DNA from: Methanolinea sp.
GTDB taxonomy: Archaea > Halobacteriota > Methanomicrobia > Methanomicrobiales > Methanospirillaceae
Assembly (NCBI GenBank): GCA_013331225.1
Contig: DUGV01000250.1
Coordinates: 2,338-14,701, forward strand
Direction of reading: 5' to 3'
Length of the DNA: 12,364 nt
Made by a program: the position numbers and the translations under genes. Below, piece by piece: positions 1 to 6,778 of this stretch. The notes beneath the pieces are model-generated. The model was given only the letters and a program-made list of their open reading frames with translations. It was not told the DNA's origin and made no database searches. Every line of letters begins with the position of its first letter. The first letter of the stretch is position 1.

Positions 1-344
1 CGTTCGGCGATGAGGAAGAGACCGGATCCGAAGTTCGAGACAATCCTCTGGCTCGCAAACGCGATGACAAGCCCCATCGTTCCGCCCACCACCAGCATGT
101 CCGCGAGGTTGATGTTGAAACTCGGGAGCGCCAGGTATACCCCGATGATGACGATTGCCGCCTGGATGACCTTGATCAGGAAGTCCATCTCTGCAGGCGG
201 GATCCGGTCGCTTAAGGACTTCTTCAGGTAGATGGCCACGATCTTTGCGATGACCAGGGCAACGAAGACAGCGATTGCAAAGACGATCAGGTCAAGCAGG
301 GTCACGTTCCCGAACAGTTCCATCCTGAGGGACTCGAACGCCAT
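1..344 (-). CDS. MscS-family mechanosensitive channel, N-terminal part (cut by left window edge)
   Basis: Reading leftwards from the ATG at 344, the frame stays open for 114 codons to the window edge. The product begins MAFESLRMELFGN and has three hydrophobic segments, near residues 14-34, 52-68 and 76-110. The last contains GTMGLVIAFASQRIVSNFGSG, which matches the Gly/Ala-rich pore-lining helix of MscS channels and the following Gln, Asn and Gly positions. Such channels open under membrane tension and release solutes on hypo-osmotic shock; this is family knowledge. The start is supported by AGGTGA at 356-351, six bases before the ATG. The gene lies only 2 bp after the stop of the DUF432 gene, so the two are almost certainly co-transcribed. 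The cytoplasmic domain lies outside the window, so I cannot tell whether it carries extra domains. Confidence 0.88.
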   Translation of the reverse strand, partial: MAFESLRMELFGNVTLLDLIVFAIAVFVALVIAKIVAIYLKKSLSDRIPPAEMDFLIKVIQAAIVIIGVYLALPSFNINLADMLVVGGTMGLVIAFASQRIVSNFGSGLFLIAE

Positions 345-346
345 TG

Positions 347-1081
347 TCAGTCACCTACCCCGTACTCCATCATGAACGGCGGCCTCTCGGGGATCAGGCT
401 CTTTTTTGTCGGGTATACCCTGAGGGCCTGCTTCATTCCCTCCTCGGGGGGGCGGTCGATGACCTTTGTTTCGGCCACCATCCTCGAGAAGACCTCCATC
501 TCCCCGGCCATCGCCACGGTCTTATCGTAGAAAAGCCGGAGCGCCGAGCTCTCGAAAACGGCGCGGGTGACCTCGATCCAGTCCCTGCCCGAGTTCCTGA
601 GCGTGAGAAAGAGTACCCCCTCCTCGAGGGGGTTCGTGGGGGGGGCATCTTCGTACACTTCGCACTCCACGTGCCTTGTGATGACTCCCTTTTCAGGCGT
701 GCCGTAGAGCGAGTACTTGGGCCTGGCCAGAGAGAAGACATCGAGGAGCGTGTAATTGTCATCCGCCCCCACGAACACCCCGATCTCCACCGGGAACTTC
801 AGGCAAATCGTGATCCGTGAGTTCGGCCTCATAGTGACAGGCATGAAGTGGAACTCGAGCATCCCCGTCACCTCCGTGGGAAGGTTGATCGGCTCGACAG
901 GGTTGATGATCACCCTCCCTTCCCGATACCCAAGCCGCTTTGCGAGGGCCCCTTCTGGAGAGGTCCTCCGGTAGGTGGAAGTGGCCAACCCGCTCTCCAC
1001 AGAGACTGTGATTCCGGGTGCGTCTGTCTGGAAAGGGATCTGGTATATTCCAAACACAGGAAGAGATGGGACTCGCATCAC
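347..1081 (-). CDS. DUF432 family archaeal protein of unknown function
   Basis: The 244-residue product has no signal peptide or membrane helix and looks beta-rich and cytosolic. It carries the pattern I associate with the archaeal DUF432 family: INPVEPINLP near residues 59-68, then MPVTMRPNS, the block KFPVEIGVFVG near 95-105, KYSLYGTPEKG, and a C-terminal region with ALRLFYDKTVAM. No biochemical function is established for that family as far as I know. It sits 45 bp after the membrane-HEAT gene and 2 bp before the MscS gene, which suggests a soluble partner or regulator of the channel; this is inference. The start is uncertain between GTG at 1081 and the adjacent in-frame ATG at 1078. Neither has a clear ribosome site, but an AT-rich patch (AAATATAT) precedes them and could keep the site unstructured. 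Confidence 0.78.
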   Translation of the reverse strand: MMRVPSLPVFGIYQIPFQTDAPGITVSVESGLATSTYRRTSPEGALAKRLGYREGRVIINPVEPINLPTEVTGMLEFHFMPVTMRPNSRITICLKFPVEIGVFVGADDNYTLLDVFSLARPKYSLYGTPEKGVITRHVECEVYEDAPPTNPLEEGVLFLTLRNSGRDWIEVTRAVFESSALRLFYDKTVAMAGEMEVFSRMVAETKVIDRPPEEGMKQALRVYPTKKSLIPERPPFMMEYGVGD

Positions 1082-1126
1082 ATATATTTGACCGGGACCC
1101 GGGAATCAGCGGGAAGCAGGAGGGGT

Positions 1127-2368
1127 TTATCCACCGGGGGCCGGGTCTTTCCCTCCCTGTTCCCCACTTCCTCCCTGGCGGACCAGGGAGAGGATAACCG
1201 CTTTCGCGTCTTCATCTGCCATGGAGAGGACCGGTAAAAATCCCTCGATGAACCTCGGGTTGGTCGCCTCCCGGAGAGACTGGAAGACCCGGTCTCTCTC
1301 TCCTGGAGAGAGTCCGCGGATATGAGCGAGGACGCGTGAGTGCACACCCTCCCCGAGGCCTGCGAGGGTCTCGATCACCGCCGAGCGCACTCCTTCGTCA
1401 GGATCCAAGAGCGCGGAGAGGAGCGGTTCCATTACCGCGGGGTCTCCGACCTTTCCAAGCGCAATTGCGGCTCCCCTCCTGGCGGCCGGGCTCCCGGCCT
1501 CCAGCACGAGCAGCAGGGGAGAGAGCGCGGCGTTGCCGAACTGCCCCAGCGAGTACGCCGCCCTGCTCTGGACAAACCGGTCCTGGTCTTCGAGGAGCGC
1601 GACGAGCGGGGGGATTGCACGGGCGTCGCCAATCTCGCCAAGGGCAATCGCTGCCTTCCACCGCACGTCCTCGTCGGAGTGCCCGAGTGCGCCAACGAGA
1701 GGCTCCACGGCAGGTCCGCCGATCCGTGCAAGGGCTTCGGCCGCTTTCCACCGCACCCCTGAGTAGCGGTCGCCGGTCAGGGCTGTCATCAGGGGAGTGA
1801 CCGCGGACGGCTCCTTCAGCACACCCAGGGCCTCGGCCGCTTCATACTGGATCGCGGCATCCCGATGGCCGAGGGCACCGATGAGCCCCCCGATGTCCCC
1901 CTCCTCTTTGAGCCGCTTCACGTTGACCGAAGACCGGAGCTTTGCCTTCAGTTCCCCGAGGTTTCCCCGGAATCCCCCGGAAGTGCCCCCTCCCAGGGCG
2001 GCGTTGGCCATCTGGGTCATTACCTGCTCCTGCTCCCTGTGGATATAGTCCATCACCATCCCGATGACGAACGCAACCACTACGAACATCAGGGCTCTCA
2101 TTACCGCGTCGGTATGCACGACTCCGTTGATAAGATAGTAATCGCCGGCGTAGACCGCCGCGAGGAAAACCGCGACCAGGACACCCTTCTTCCCGTACCA
2201 GATCGCCCCGAGGACGACAGGGATGTAGAAGAAGTGGGAGTAGACCACCTCTATCCCCATCGCATGGTGCACGACCGCCTCGAGGATGACGGAGACCGCG
2301 ACCAGCAGGAGGAGGATGGCCGGTTTGTAACGGTCCATCGTGTTCAGGTGCAGGTCCGAGAATGCCAT
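1127..2368 (-). CDS. Membrane-anchored HEAT-repeat protein with sensor-like N-terminal membrane domain
   Basis: This 413-residue protein has two parts. Residues 1-110 are hydrophobic with about four membrane segments (near 14-34, 41-56, 61-79, 88-107) and include HFFYIPVVLGAIWYGKKG, which resembles the membrane sensor module at the N-terminus of many methanogen histidine kinases. A Gly-rich linker (125-138) and a charged stretch follow. Residues 152-392 hold about seven PBS-lyase-type HEAT repeats with motifs such as VRWKAAEALARIG, VRWKAAIALGEIG and ARRGAAIALGKVG. HEAT arrays generally bind proteins, so an anchored scaffold or sensor is plausible; no catalytic motif is visible. ATG 2368 was chosen because a GATTTATC box lies about 28 bases upstream; ATG 2338 is an alternative that would shorten the N-terminus by 10 residues. 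It is the first gene of the DUF432-MscS run. Confidence 0.85.
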   Translation of the reverse strand: MAFSDLHLNTMDRYKPAILLLLVAVSVILEAVVHHAMGIEVVYSHFFYIPVVLGAIWYGKKGVLVAVFLAAVYAGDYYLINGVVHTDAVMRALMFVVVAFVIGMVMDYIHREQEQVMTQMANAALGGGTSGGFRGNLGELKAKLRSSVNVKRLKEEGDIGGLIGALGHRDAAIQYEAAEALGVLKEPSAVTPLMTALTGDRYSGVRWKAAEALARIGGPAVEPLVGALGHSDEDVRWKAAIALGEIGDARAIPPLVALLEDQDRFVQSRAAYSLGQFGNAALSPLLLVLEAGSPAARRGAAIALGKVGDPAVMEPLLSALLDPDEGVRSAVIETLAGLGEGVHSRVLAHIRGLSPGERDRVFQSLREATNPRFIEGFLPVLSMADEDAKAVILSLVRQGGSGEQGGKDPAPGG

Positions 2369-2395
2369 TCAGTTGGGTATTTGCATAAAATCGTT

Positions 2396-2403
2396 GATAA
2401 ATC
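2396..2403 (-). promoter_or_regulatory. Candidate TATA box for the membrane-HEAT/DUF432/MscS operon
   Basis: On the minus strand this reads GATTTATC, centred about 32 bases upstream of the ATG at 2368. With the usual archaeal spacing of about 26 bases this predicts a start near 2373 and a leader of only a few bases. The same core (GATTTATCA) occurs upstream of the UbiD gene. It immediately follows the hairpins ending the previous operon. Confidence 0.45.
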
Positions 2404-2404
2404 C

Positions 2405-2449
2405 ACCGGGAACAAAGAGATGTTCCCGGTCCCCGGCGCGAATGCGCCG
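2405..2449 (-). terminator. Tandem hairpins after the mevalonate-pathway pair
   Basis: Two perfect inverted repeats follow the stop codon of the aconitase-X gene by three bases. The first (2434-2439 with 2444-2449) has a 6-bp stem CGGCGC and a four-base loop. The second (2405-2414 with 2421-2430) has a 10-bp stem ACCGGGAACA and a six-base loop. On the minus strand they are followed by GGATTTATC and a TTTT stretch, so termination or 3'-end stabilisation is plausible. They also separate this operon from the promoter of the next. Confidence 0.55.
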
Positions 2450-2452
2450 TGT

Positions 2453-3634
2453 TCAGGAGGCCCCTGCAGCTGGCCGCGTCGCCACTTCGATGCACTCCTC
2501 GGTGCTCCCGAGCCTTACCGCCGCACCGCACATGTTCGGGATGTAGGCAAACGCCTTCCCCGAGTTCACCATGATTGCGCCGAACCGCTCCATCGCGGGA
2601 GAGACAACCATGCAGGTGTCTGCAAAGACGTGCGCCCCGCTCTCCTCGATCGCCGCGACCTCGGCAGGGTGGTGCACTGCGACATCCCTTGCCGCAAAGA
2701 CAAAGACAGGGATCCCAACCTTTTTGCCGGCCAGGAGTCCTGCGATCCGGGAGAGCTCTTCCGGCGAGCAGTGGGGGCATCCAAGGGCGACTGCATCGAC
2801 GGGGATCTCCTTCATGAGCGCGGATATCTCCCCATACCCGATCTCGATGACCTCCAGCCCTTCTGTGGGATAGGAGAAGACCCGGGCTTCGGGGGTGATC
2901 CCTTTCACGTGGAAGAGGGCGACTGCGCCCGAGGCTGCCATGGCGGCGCCGAGCGCCTTCAGGAGGTCCTTTTTCGGCCGGATTCCCTCCAGCAGGGGGA
3001 TACGACTCCCCACGAGCCTGCCTGCAAGGTATCCGAGTGCCCCGAAGTGTGCCGCGTCAACGAGGCGGTCACCCTCCTCCACGCAGATGACCACCTGGGG
3101 CTTCCTTGCCCCGACAAGGTGGAGCCCGTACTCGGGCGTCTTGCCGATGATCGCCGCAGCGAGTGCGCTCGGCCCCCCTTCGCGGTTCGTCCTCGCACCG
3201 ATCACCGAGTTTGCATACGCGACGGCCGAAGACTCAGACCAGGCGAGGTGATCGCCAAACCGCGTCATGTACAGGTAATACGGCGTGCAGGTGCACTCCA
3301 TGGTCACCCCAAGGCGCCTGTAGGCATCCAGCACCTGCTCCTGCACCCGGGCAAATTCCGGGGTGATCCCCATCTCCCGCCACCGTGAGCGATCCATGCC
3401 CACCGGGTTGAGGACCGTCGGGACAGAGACCTTTGTGTCGAGCTGCTGCAGCCAGTCGAGGCCAAAGCGGCCTATCGTCTTGTAGGAGGCCCCGCTCACC
3501 TGGGCGCTCCGGATGGGGATCAGCCGCTCCGCGCCGTAGACTTTCCCCAGCGCCAAGAGGATCTCGAGCATCCTGGCCCTCGTCTCGCCCTCTTCCCCGG
3601 CGAGGATGGCCTCCTCTTCAGCCGAGAGGATCAT
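2453..3634 (-). CDS. Phosphomevalonate dehydratase large subunit (aconitase X family)
   Basis: The 393-residue protein matches the catalytic (large) subunit of aconitase X. In archaea this enzyme dehydrates (R)-5-phosphomevalonate to trans-anhydromevalonate 5-phosphate in the modified mevalonate pathway to isoprenoid lipids. Visible family features are GRFGLDWL near 55-62, VPTVLNPVGMD near 71-81, the CTCTPYY segment at 114-120, TNREGGPSALAAAI near 149-162, LGCPHCSPEEL at 284-294 and DTCMVVSP at 339-346. The cysteines near 114/116, 286/289 and 341 are the expected iron-sulfur ligands. The start ATG overlaps the TGA of the upstream UbiD gene (ATGA), implying translational coupling. The companion small subunit, a separate protein of about 130 residues in most archaea, is neither adjacent nor elsewhere in the window. 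Confidence 0.9.
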   Translation of the reverse strand: MILSAEEEAILAGEEGETRARMLEILLALGKVYGAERLIPIRSAQVSGASYKTIGRFGLDWLQQLDTKVSVPTVLNPVGMDRSRWREMGITPEFARVQEQVLDAYRRLGVTMECTCTPYYLYMTRFGDHLAWSESSAVAYANSVIGARTNREGGPSALAAAIIGKTPEYGLHLVGARKPQVVICVEEGDRLVDAAHFGALGYLAGRLVGSRIPLLEGIRPKKDLLKALGAAMAASGAVALFHVKGITPEARVFSYPTEGLEVIEIGYGEISALMKEIPVDAVALGCPHCSPEELSRIAGLLAGKKVGIPVFVFAARDVAVHHPAEVAAIEESGAHVFADTCMVVSPAMERFGAIMVNSGKAFAYIPNMCGAAVRLGSTEECIEVATRPAAGAS

Positions 3635-4878
3635 TGCCCTTCCTGCCAGCCGACACGCAGGAACTCGGCCTCCTGGCCGAGGACCATCGTCGCGTCCACT
3701 CCCACCTTCACGTTGGTCCCGTCCCCCACCCTGCAGGGGTCAAGGGACGAGCCCCTTGCGCCGGTGACCACCAAGATGTCCCGGTCACCCCTGACCCTTG
3801 TGGCAAGGGCAAACTCGACTTCCGCGGGGTCGGAAGGATCGATGTCCTCGTCGACCACGACCACATGCTTCAGGGAGGTGTGGGCGGCGAACGCGGCCAT
3901 GATGGCATTCTTGGCGTCCCCCTGGGTGCTCTTTTTGATCTGGACCACTGCGTGGAAGTACCCGCACCCGCCGGTGGTCAGCACCACGTTCCTTGCCTCG
4001 GTGACGGCCGAGACCGCCCTGAATATGATGGGCTCGTAGGGGACCCCCATCAGGATGCGGTGCTCGTTGCCCCCGGGGAGGATGCTGTGGTAGATACAGT
4101 CATTCTTGGTATGCATCCCGGTGAACCGGATGACCGGCTGGACGCGGACACTGTCGTACGTTCCCGTGATGTCGACAAACGGTCCCTCGCGTGCCGTATC
4201 GCTCCCGATATACCCTTCGAGCACGATCTCTGCTTCGGGGACGAGCACCCCGTTGCTGCACTGGTGCACCCGTACCTCGCCGCCCAGCAGCTCTGCGGCA
4301 AAGGGGAGCTCCTTTCCCTTCGGGACCCTTGAGCAGCTCGCGAAGGTCACTGCCGGGTGGACACCGATGGCAACGGCCACAGGGAGCTCCTCCCCGCGGG
4401 CCAGTGCCTCCCGGTGGAGCGTGTAGGTGTGCCTTCCCTCGACGAGCCTTGCCGCCACCCGTTCCTGGTCAAGGACAAGCATGCGGTGGATGGAGGCGTT
4501 CTCCACTCCCCCGTAGCCCGAGAAGACGATCCCGGCAGTGAGGTACTTCCCCGCATCTTTTGGGAAGAACTTCATTGCCGGGATGCGGGAGAGGTCCGCC
4601 GGACGCATCGAAAGCGACCCTTCGCGGACCACGCTGCCGTCGTAGGACGCCTTCGAGAGTTTCATCCCGATCTCTCTCTCTCCAAGGCCAAGCGCGAGGG
4701 AGAGGGCCTTCCTTGTGGCCGTGACATTCATGACCGCCCGGCCGCCGGGCAGATCATGGAAGAAGAGGAGCGAATCGGTGGTGCTGGCCATTTTTGGTGC
4801 GTCGAACTCTCCCCGGGGCCGCTCATCCACATCGACGACCAGGGACCGTTCCCGCATCTGCTCGATGAATTCACGCAT
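3631..4878 (-). CDS. UbiD-family anhydromevalonate phosphate decarboxylase
   Basis: This 415-residue protein belongs to the UbiD family of prenylated-FMN decarboxylases. Next to aconitase X it is best read as trans-anhydromevalonate 5-phosphate decarboxylase, giving isopentenyl phosphate. The UbiD catalytic triad is visible: Arg 132 in ASIHRMLVLD, and Glu 231 and Asp 236 in REGPFVDITG. Other family blocks are SGYGGVENASIHR, NDCIYHSILPGGNEHRILMG and VVVVDEDIDPSD. ATG 4878 was chosen because GGGAGG lies ten bases before it and MREFIEQMRERSL is a typical start; GTG 4896 would add six residues. The C-terminus overlaps the start of the next gene. Synthesis of the prenyl-FMN cofactor needs a UbiX enzyme, which is not in this window. 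Confidence 0.88.
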   Translation of the reverse strand: MREFIEQMRERSLVVDVDERPRGEFDAPKMASTTDSLLFFHDLPGGRAVMNVTATRKALSLALGLGEREIGMKLSKASYDGSVVREGSLSMRPADLSRIPAMKFFPKDAGKYLTAGIVFSGYGGVENASIHRMLVLDQERVAARLVEGRHTYTLHREALARGEELPVAVAIGVHPAVTFASCSRVPKGKELPFAAELLGGEVRVHQCSNGVLVPEAEIVLEGYIGSDTAREGPFVDITGTYDSVRVQPVIRFTGMHTKNDCIYHSILPGGNEHRILMGVPYEPIIFRAVSAVTEARNVVLTTGGCGYFHAVVQIKKSTQGDAKNAIMAAFAAHTSLKHVVVVDEDIDPSDPAEVEFALATRVRGDRDILVVTGARGSSLDPCRVGDGTNVKVGVDATMVLGQEAEFLRVGWQEGQ

Positions 4879-4924
4879 TGCAGTCTTGCCTCCCACCCAT
4901 GCGATAAGGTGTGAGCTGCACTCT

Positions 4925-4932
4925 GATAAATC
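4925..4932 (-). promoter_or_regulatory. Candidate TATA box for the UbiD/aconitase-X operon
   Basis: On the minus strand this reads GATTTATC. Its centre predicts transcription from about 4902, giving a leader of roughly 24 bases that contains the GGGAGG ribosome site at 4894-4889. Box, predicted start, ribosome site and ATG 4878 are mutually consistent. Confidence 0.5.
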
Positions 4933-4974
4933 TACAAGCCCCCGAAACCTGCCTGGGAACGCACCGCCGGTATG

Positions 4975-4984
4975 AAAAAAGAAA
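4975..4984 (-). terminator. T-rich tract ending the HD/membrane-protein operon
   Basis: The minus strand reads TTTCTTTTTT, starting 13 bases after the stop codon at 5000-4998. Archaeal RNA polymerase terminates at such T-rich tracts without needing a hairpin. No strong stem is seen before it. Confidence 0.5.
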
Positions 4985-4997
4985 TAGGACGGGACTC

Positions 4998-5510
4998 TCA
5001 GGGCCGGGGCGGGTTGTAGAAACGGAACCGGAACTGGGACTCTTCAAGCGCCCGTGCGCTCGCAGGGTCAAGTTCCCTCCTCGCCGCCTTCACGATGGAG
5101 TTCAGGATGTTCTTCTCCTTGAGGACATCGTAATCGCCTTCCCGCGTCTCGTTCAGGAAGTCAAGCAGCTCGTTGACGTGGAGGAGCACCTGCGGCCCGG
5201 CGATCAGGTTGATCTGGTTCAGCGTGGATGCAAGGTTCCGTTTTGCCCGATCGAGCGCGTATGCATCGTTTCCGGCGACGTTGATCTCGGTCACCGCCTG
5301 CAGGAGTGCCACGTATACCTTCAGCTTCACCCTGTTCTGCACGAACTCCCGCGATTTTATCTCATTGTACAGATATGCGCCGCAGAGGACGATTGCCACA
5401 GCGGCCACGCCGGTGGTGACCACGATCCAGTATTCGATCAATGAAGACCCCCTCGCTCTCTCTTGGCGGCAGGCGTTCTTAAAGATTCTTTTTCGCTCTC
5501 TCGCATCCAT
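4998..5510 (-). CDS. Small single-pass membrane protein of unknown function
   Basis: I do not recognise this 170-residue protein. It has a basic N-terminus (residues 1-22), one membrane helix at about 27-48 (YWIVVTTGVAAVAIVLCGAY) and about 120 residues beyond it. The tail is rich in predicted helix with regularly spaced hydrophobics (VALLQAVTEI, LASTLNQINLI, VNELLDFLNE), suggesting a helical bundle or coiled coil. By the positive-inside rule the tail should lie outside the membrane. ATG 5510 is used here. An in-frame GTG at 5525 would overlap the HD gene stop as GTGA, add five residues (VSLSE) and lie eight bases after GAGAGG, so it is a serious alternative. It is the distal gene of a two-gene unit with the HD phosphohydrolase, which is the only functional hint. 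Confidence 0.72.
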   Translation of the reverse strand: MDARERKRIFKNACRQERARGSSLIEYWIVVTTGVAAVAIVLCGAYLYNEIKSREFVQNRVKLKVYVALLQAVTEINVAGNDAYALDRAKRNLASTLNQINLIAGPQVLLHVNELLDFLNETREGDYDVLKEKNILNSIVKAARRELDPASARALEESQFRFRFYNPPRP

Positions 5511-5521
5511 TTCAGAGAGGC

Positions 5522-6727
5522 TCACCCAAAGAGCCTCTCCTGCATGGTCTCGGGCCTCACGTGGAGCACGTCTGTTGCGATACCCGCGACCTCGTCCCTG
5601 TGCTCGGGGAGGGTATAGACCCCGAGCCGCCACTGGCCCCTGCGGGTCTCGTTCAGGGTGTGAAGGAGCGGGGAGAGTTCCGATATGCCGACAGCCCTGT
5701 GACGGTTCCTGACCTGGACGTGAAGCGACATGTCGCCAGGGAACGGCGGGATGTCCACCAGCACCTCGTGGGGGGAGAGCCCGGCAACGGCCGCGATCTT
5801 TGCAGCCAGCGCCGCTCTCTTCGGATACGGGGAGCACTGGGCAACTCTCGCCGCGTTCACCTGGTTGCGGTTCACGTAGATCGCCCGCTTGTAGAGCCTG
5901 CGCTGGTAGATTCGGCGGGAGAGATCCCGCGCGACCGGCGAGGGGGAGGTGAGGAGAGCCTGCATGCAGGCAGCATCGTCATCGTAAAGGAGCGAGAGAA
6001 GGTTACTTTTGGCATTACTCTCGACGTGCGCCATCACCGCCCCCTGGAACATCATCTCCGCGATCCGGCTCACATGGTGGAAGTAGACCGCGGGGCGCAT
6101 CAGGGTGCGGGCAATAAGGAGCGACTCGGCCGCATTGATCCCGGCCTCCTCCAGGACCACCCTGCCATCTGCAAGGGTGGTGCTCCGGATCAGCCGGTGG
6201 GCATCCACCGTGCCGTACGGGGCCCCGGTATAGTGCGCGTCCCGCAGGAGGTAATCCATCCGGTCCACGTCAAGCTCGCCGTGGATGATACCCGAGAGGG
6301 GATGCTCCCCCTTGATCATGGAGGTCACCCCGTCAGGATCGACACCCATCCGTTCCAGGATCCCCCCGGTCTCCGGCTGCTCCAGGAGTCCTTCGACGTC
6401 CTGGTGGCTCTTCCCTGCGAACTCCTCCGAGAGCGGCTCGATTGCGTGAGAGAAGGGCCCATGCCCTATGTCGTGAAGGAGCCCCGCCGCGGCCACAAGA
6501 AGGCGCTCATCCGCGTCAAGGTCGAGCTGTCGGGCCATCACCCCTGCAAGGTGCATCGTCCCGAGGGAGTGCTCGAACCTGGTATGGTGGGCGCCGGGGT
6601 ATACGAGGTAGGAGAACCCGAGCTGCCGCACGTACCGGAGCCTCTGCATGGGAGCCGAGTCAAGGAGGGAGACCATGGACGACGGAACTTCCACGTAGCC
6701 ATGCACAGGGTCCTTTATGATCTTCAT
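5522..6727 (-). CDS. HD-domain phosphohydrolase (COG1078/SAMHD1-like family)
   Basis: The 401-residue protein starts MKIIKDPVHGYVEV, the conserved opening of the COG1078 HD family. The metal-binding signature is complete: His in RFEHSLGTMHLAG near residue 53, the HD pair at 85-86 in LLHDIGHGPFSHAIE, and the later Asp in GELDVDRMDYLLRDAHYTG near 153. Relatives are dNTP or nucleotide phosphohydrolases, so control of nucleotide pools or clearance of a phosphorylated nucleotide is likely; the true substrate cannot be read from sequence. The usual long helical C-terminal part is present (KRAIYVNRNQVNAARV near 280). ATG 6727 was chosen to match the family start; an in-frame TTG two codons earlier is less likely. 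The stop lies 11 bp before, or overlaps, the next gene depending on its start. Confidence 0.9.
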   Translation of the reverse strand: MKIIKDPVHGYVEVPSSMVSLLDSAPMQRLRYVRQLGFSYLVYPGAHHTRFEHSLGTMHLAGVMARQLDLDADERLLVAAAGLLHDIGHGPFSHAIEPLSEEFAGKSHQDVEGLLEQPETGGILERMGVDPDGVTSMIKGEHPLSGIIHGELDVDRMDYLLRDAHYTGAPYGTVDAHRLIRSTTLADGRVVLEEAGINAAESLLIARTLMRPAVYFHHVSRIAEMMFQGAVMAHVESNAKSNLLSLLYDDDAACMQALLTSPSPVARDLSRRIYQRRLYKRAIYVNRNQVNAARVAQCSPYPKRAALAAKIAAVAGLSPHEVLVDIPPFPGDMSLHVQVRNRHRAVGISELSPLLHTLNETRRGQWRLGVYTLPEHRDEVAGIATDVLHVRPETMQERLFG

Positions 6728-6760
6728 GCCCAATCCGAAACAACACTCTTCTCACCCTCC

Positions 6761-6768
6761 TATAAATA
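6761..6768 (-). promoter_or_regulatory. Candidate TATA box for the HD gene in the divergent gap
   Basis: The minus strand reads TATTTATA. Its centre predicts transcription from about 6738, about eleven bases before ATG 6727, so a very short leader. The plus-strand reading TATAAATA lies only about 10 bases before the cofD ATG at 6779, too close to drive it in the usual way. I therefore assign it to the HD gene. Confidence 0.45.
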
Positions 6769-6778
6769 GTATAGAAGT

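Noticed and set aside
10..231. A 73-codon plus-strand frame at the left edge
   Set aside because: It is antisense to the MscS channel frame, which has clear membrane segments and the pore-helix motif.
1865..3388. A 507-codon open frame on the plus strand
   Set aside because: It runs antisense across two well-supported minus-strand genes (membrane-HEAT and aconitase-X). Its translation is rich in Arg, His, Asp and Pro with no domain, as expected from the complement of GC-rich coding DNA.
5526..5837. N-terminal extension of the small membrane protein into the HD gene
   Set aside because: The added residues are the out-of-frame reading of the HD gene and look random. A start at 5510 or 5525 fits the gene order.
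5959..5970. Perfect 12-bp palindrome CCTGCATGCAGG
   Set aside because: It lies within the HD coding sequence and contains the common GCATGC hexamer. A few such sites are expected by chance in 12 kb at this base composition.
5561..6769. A 402-codon open frame on the plus strand
   Set aside because: It is antisense to the HD phosphohydrolase, whose motifs are complete. The antisense product shows no recognisable motif.
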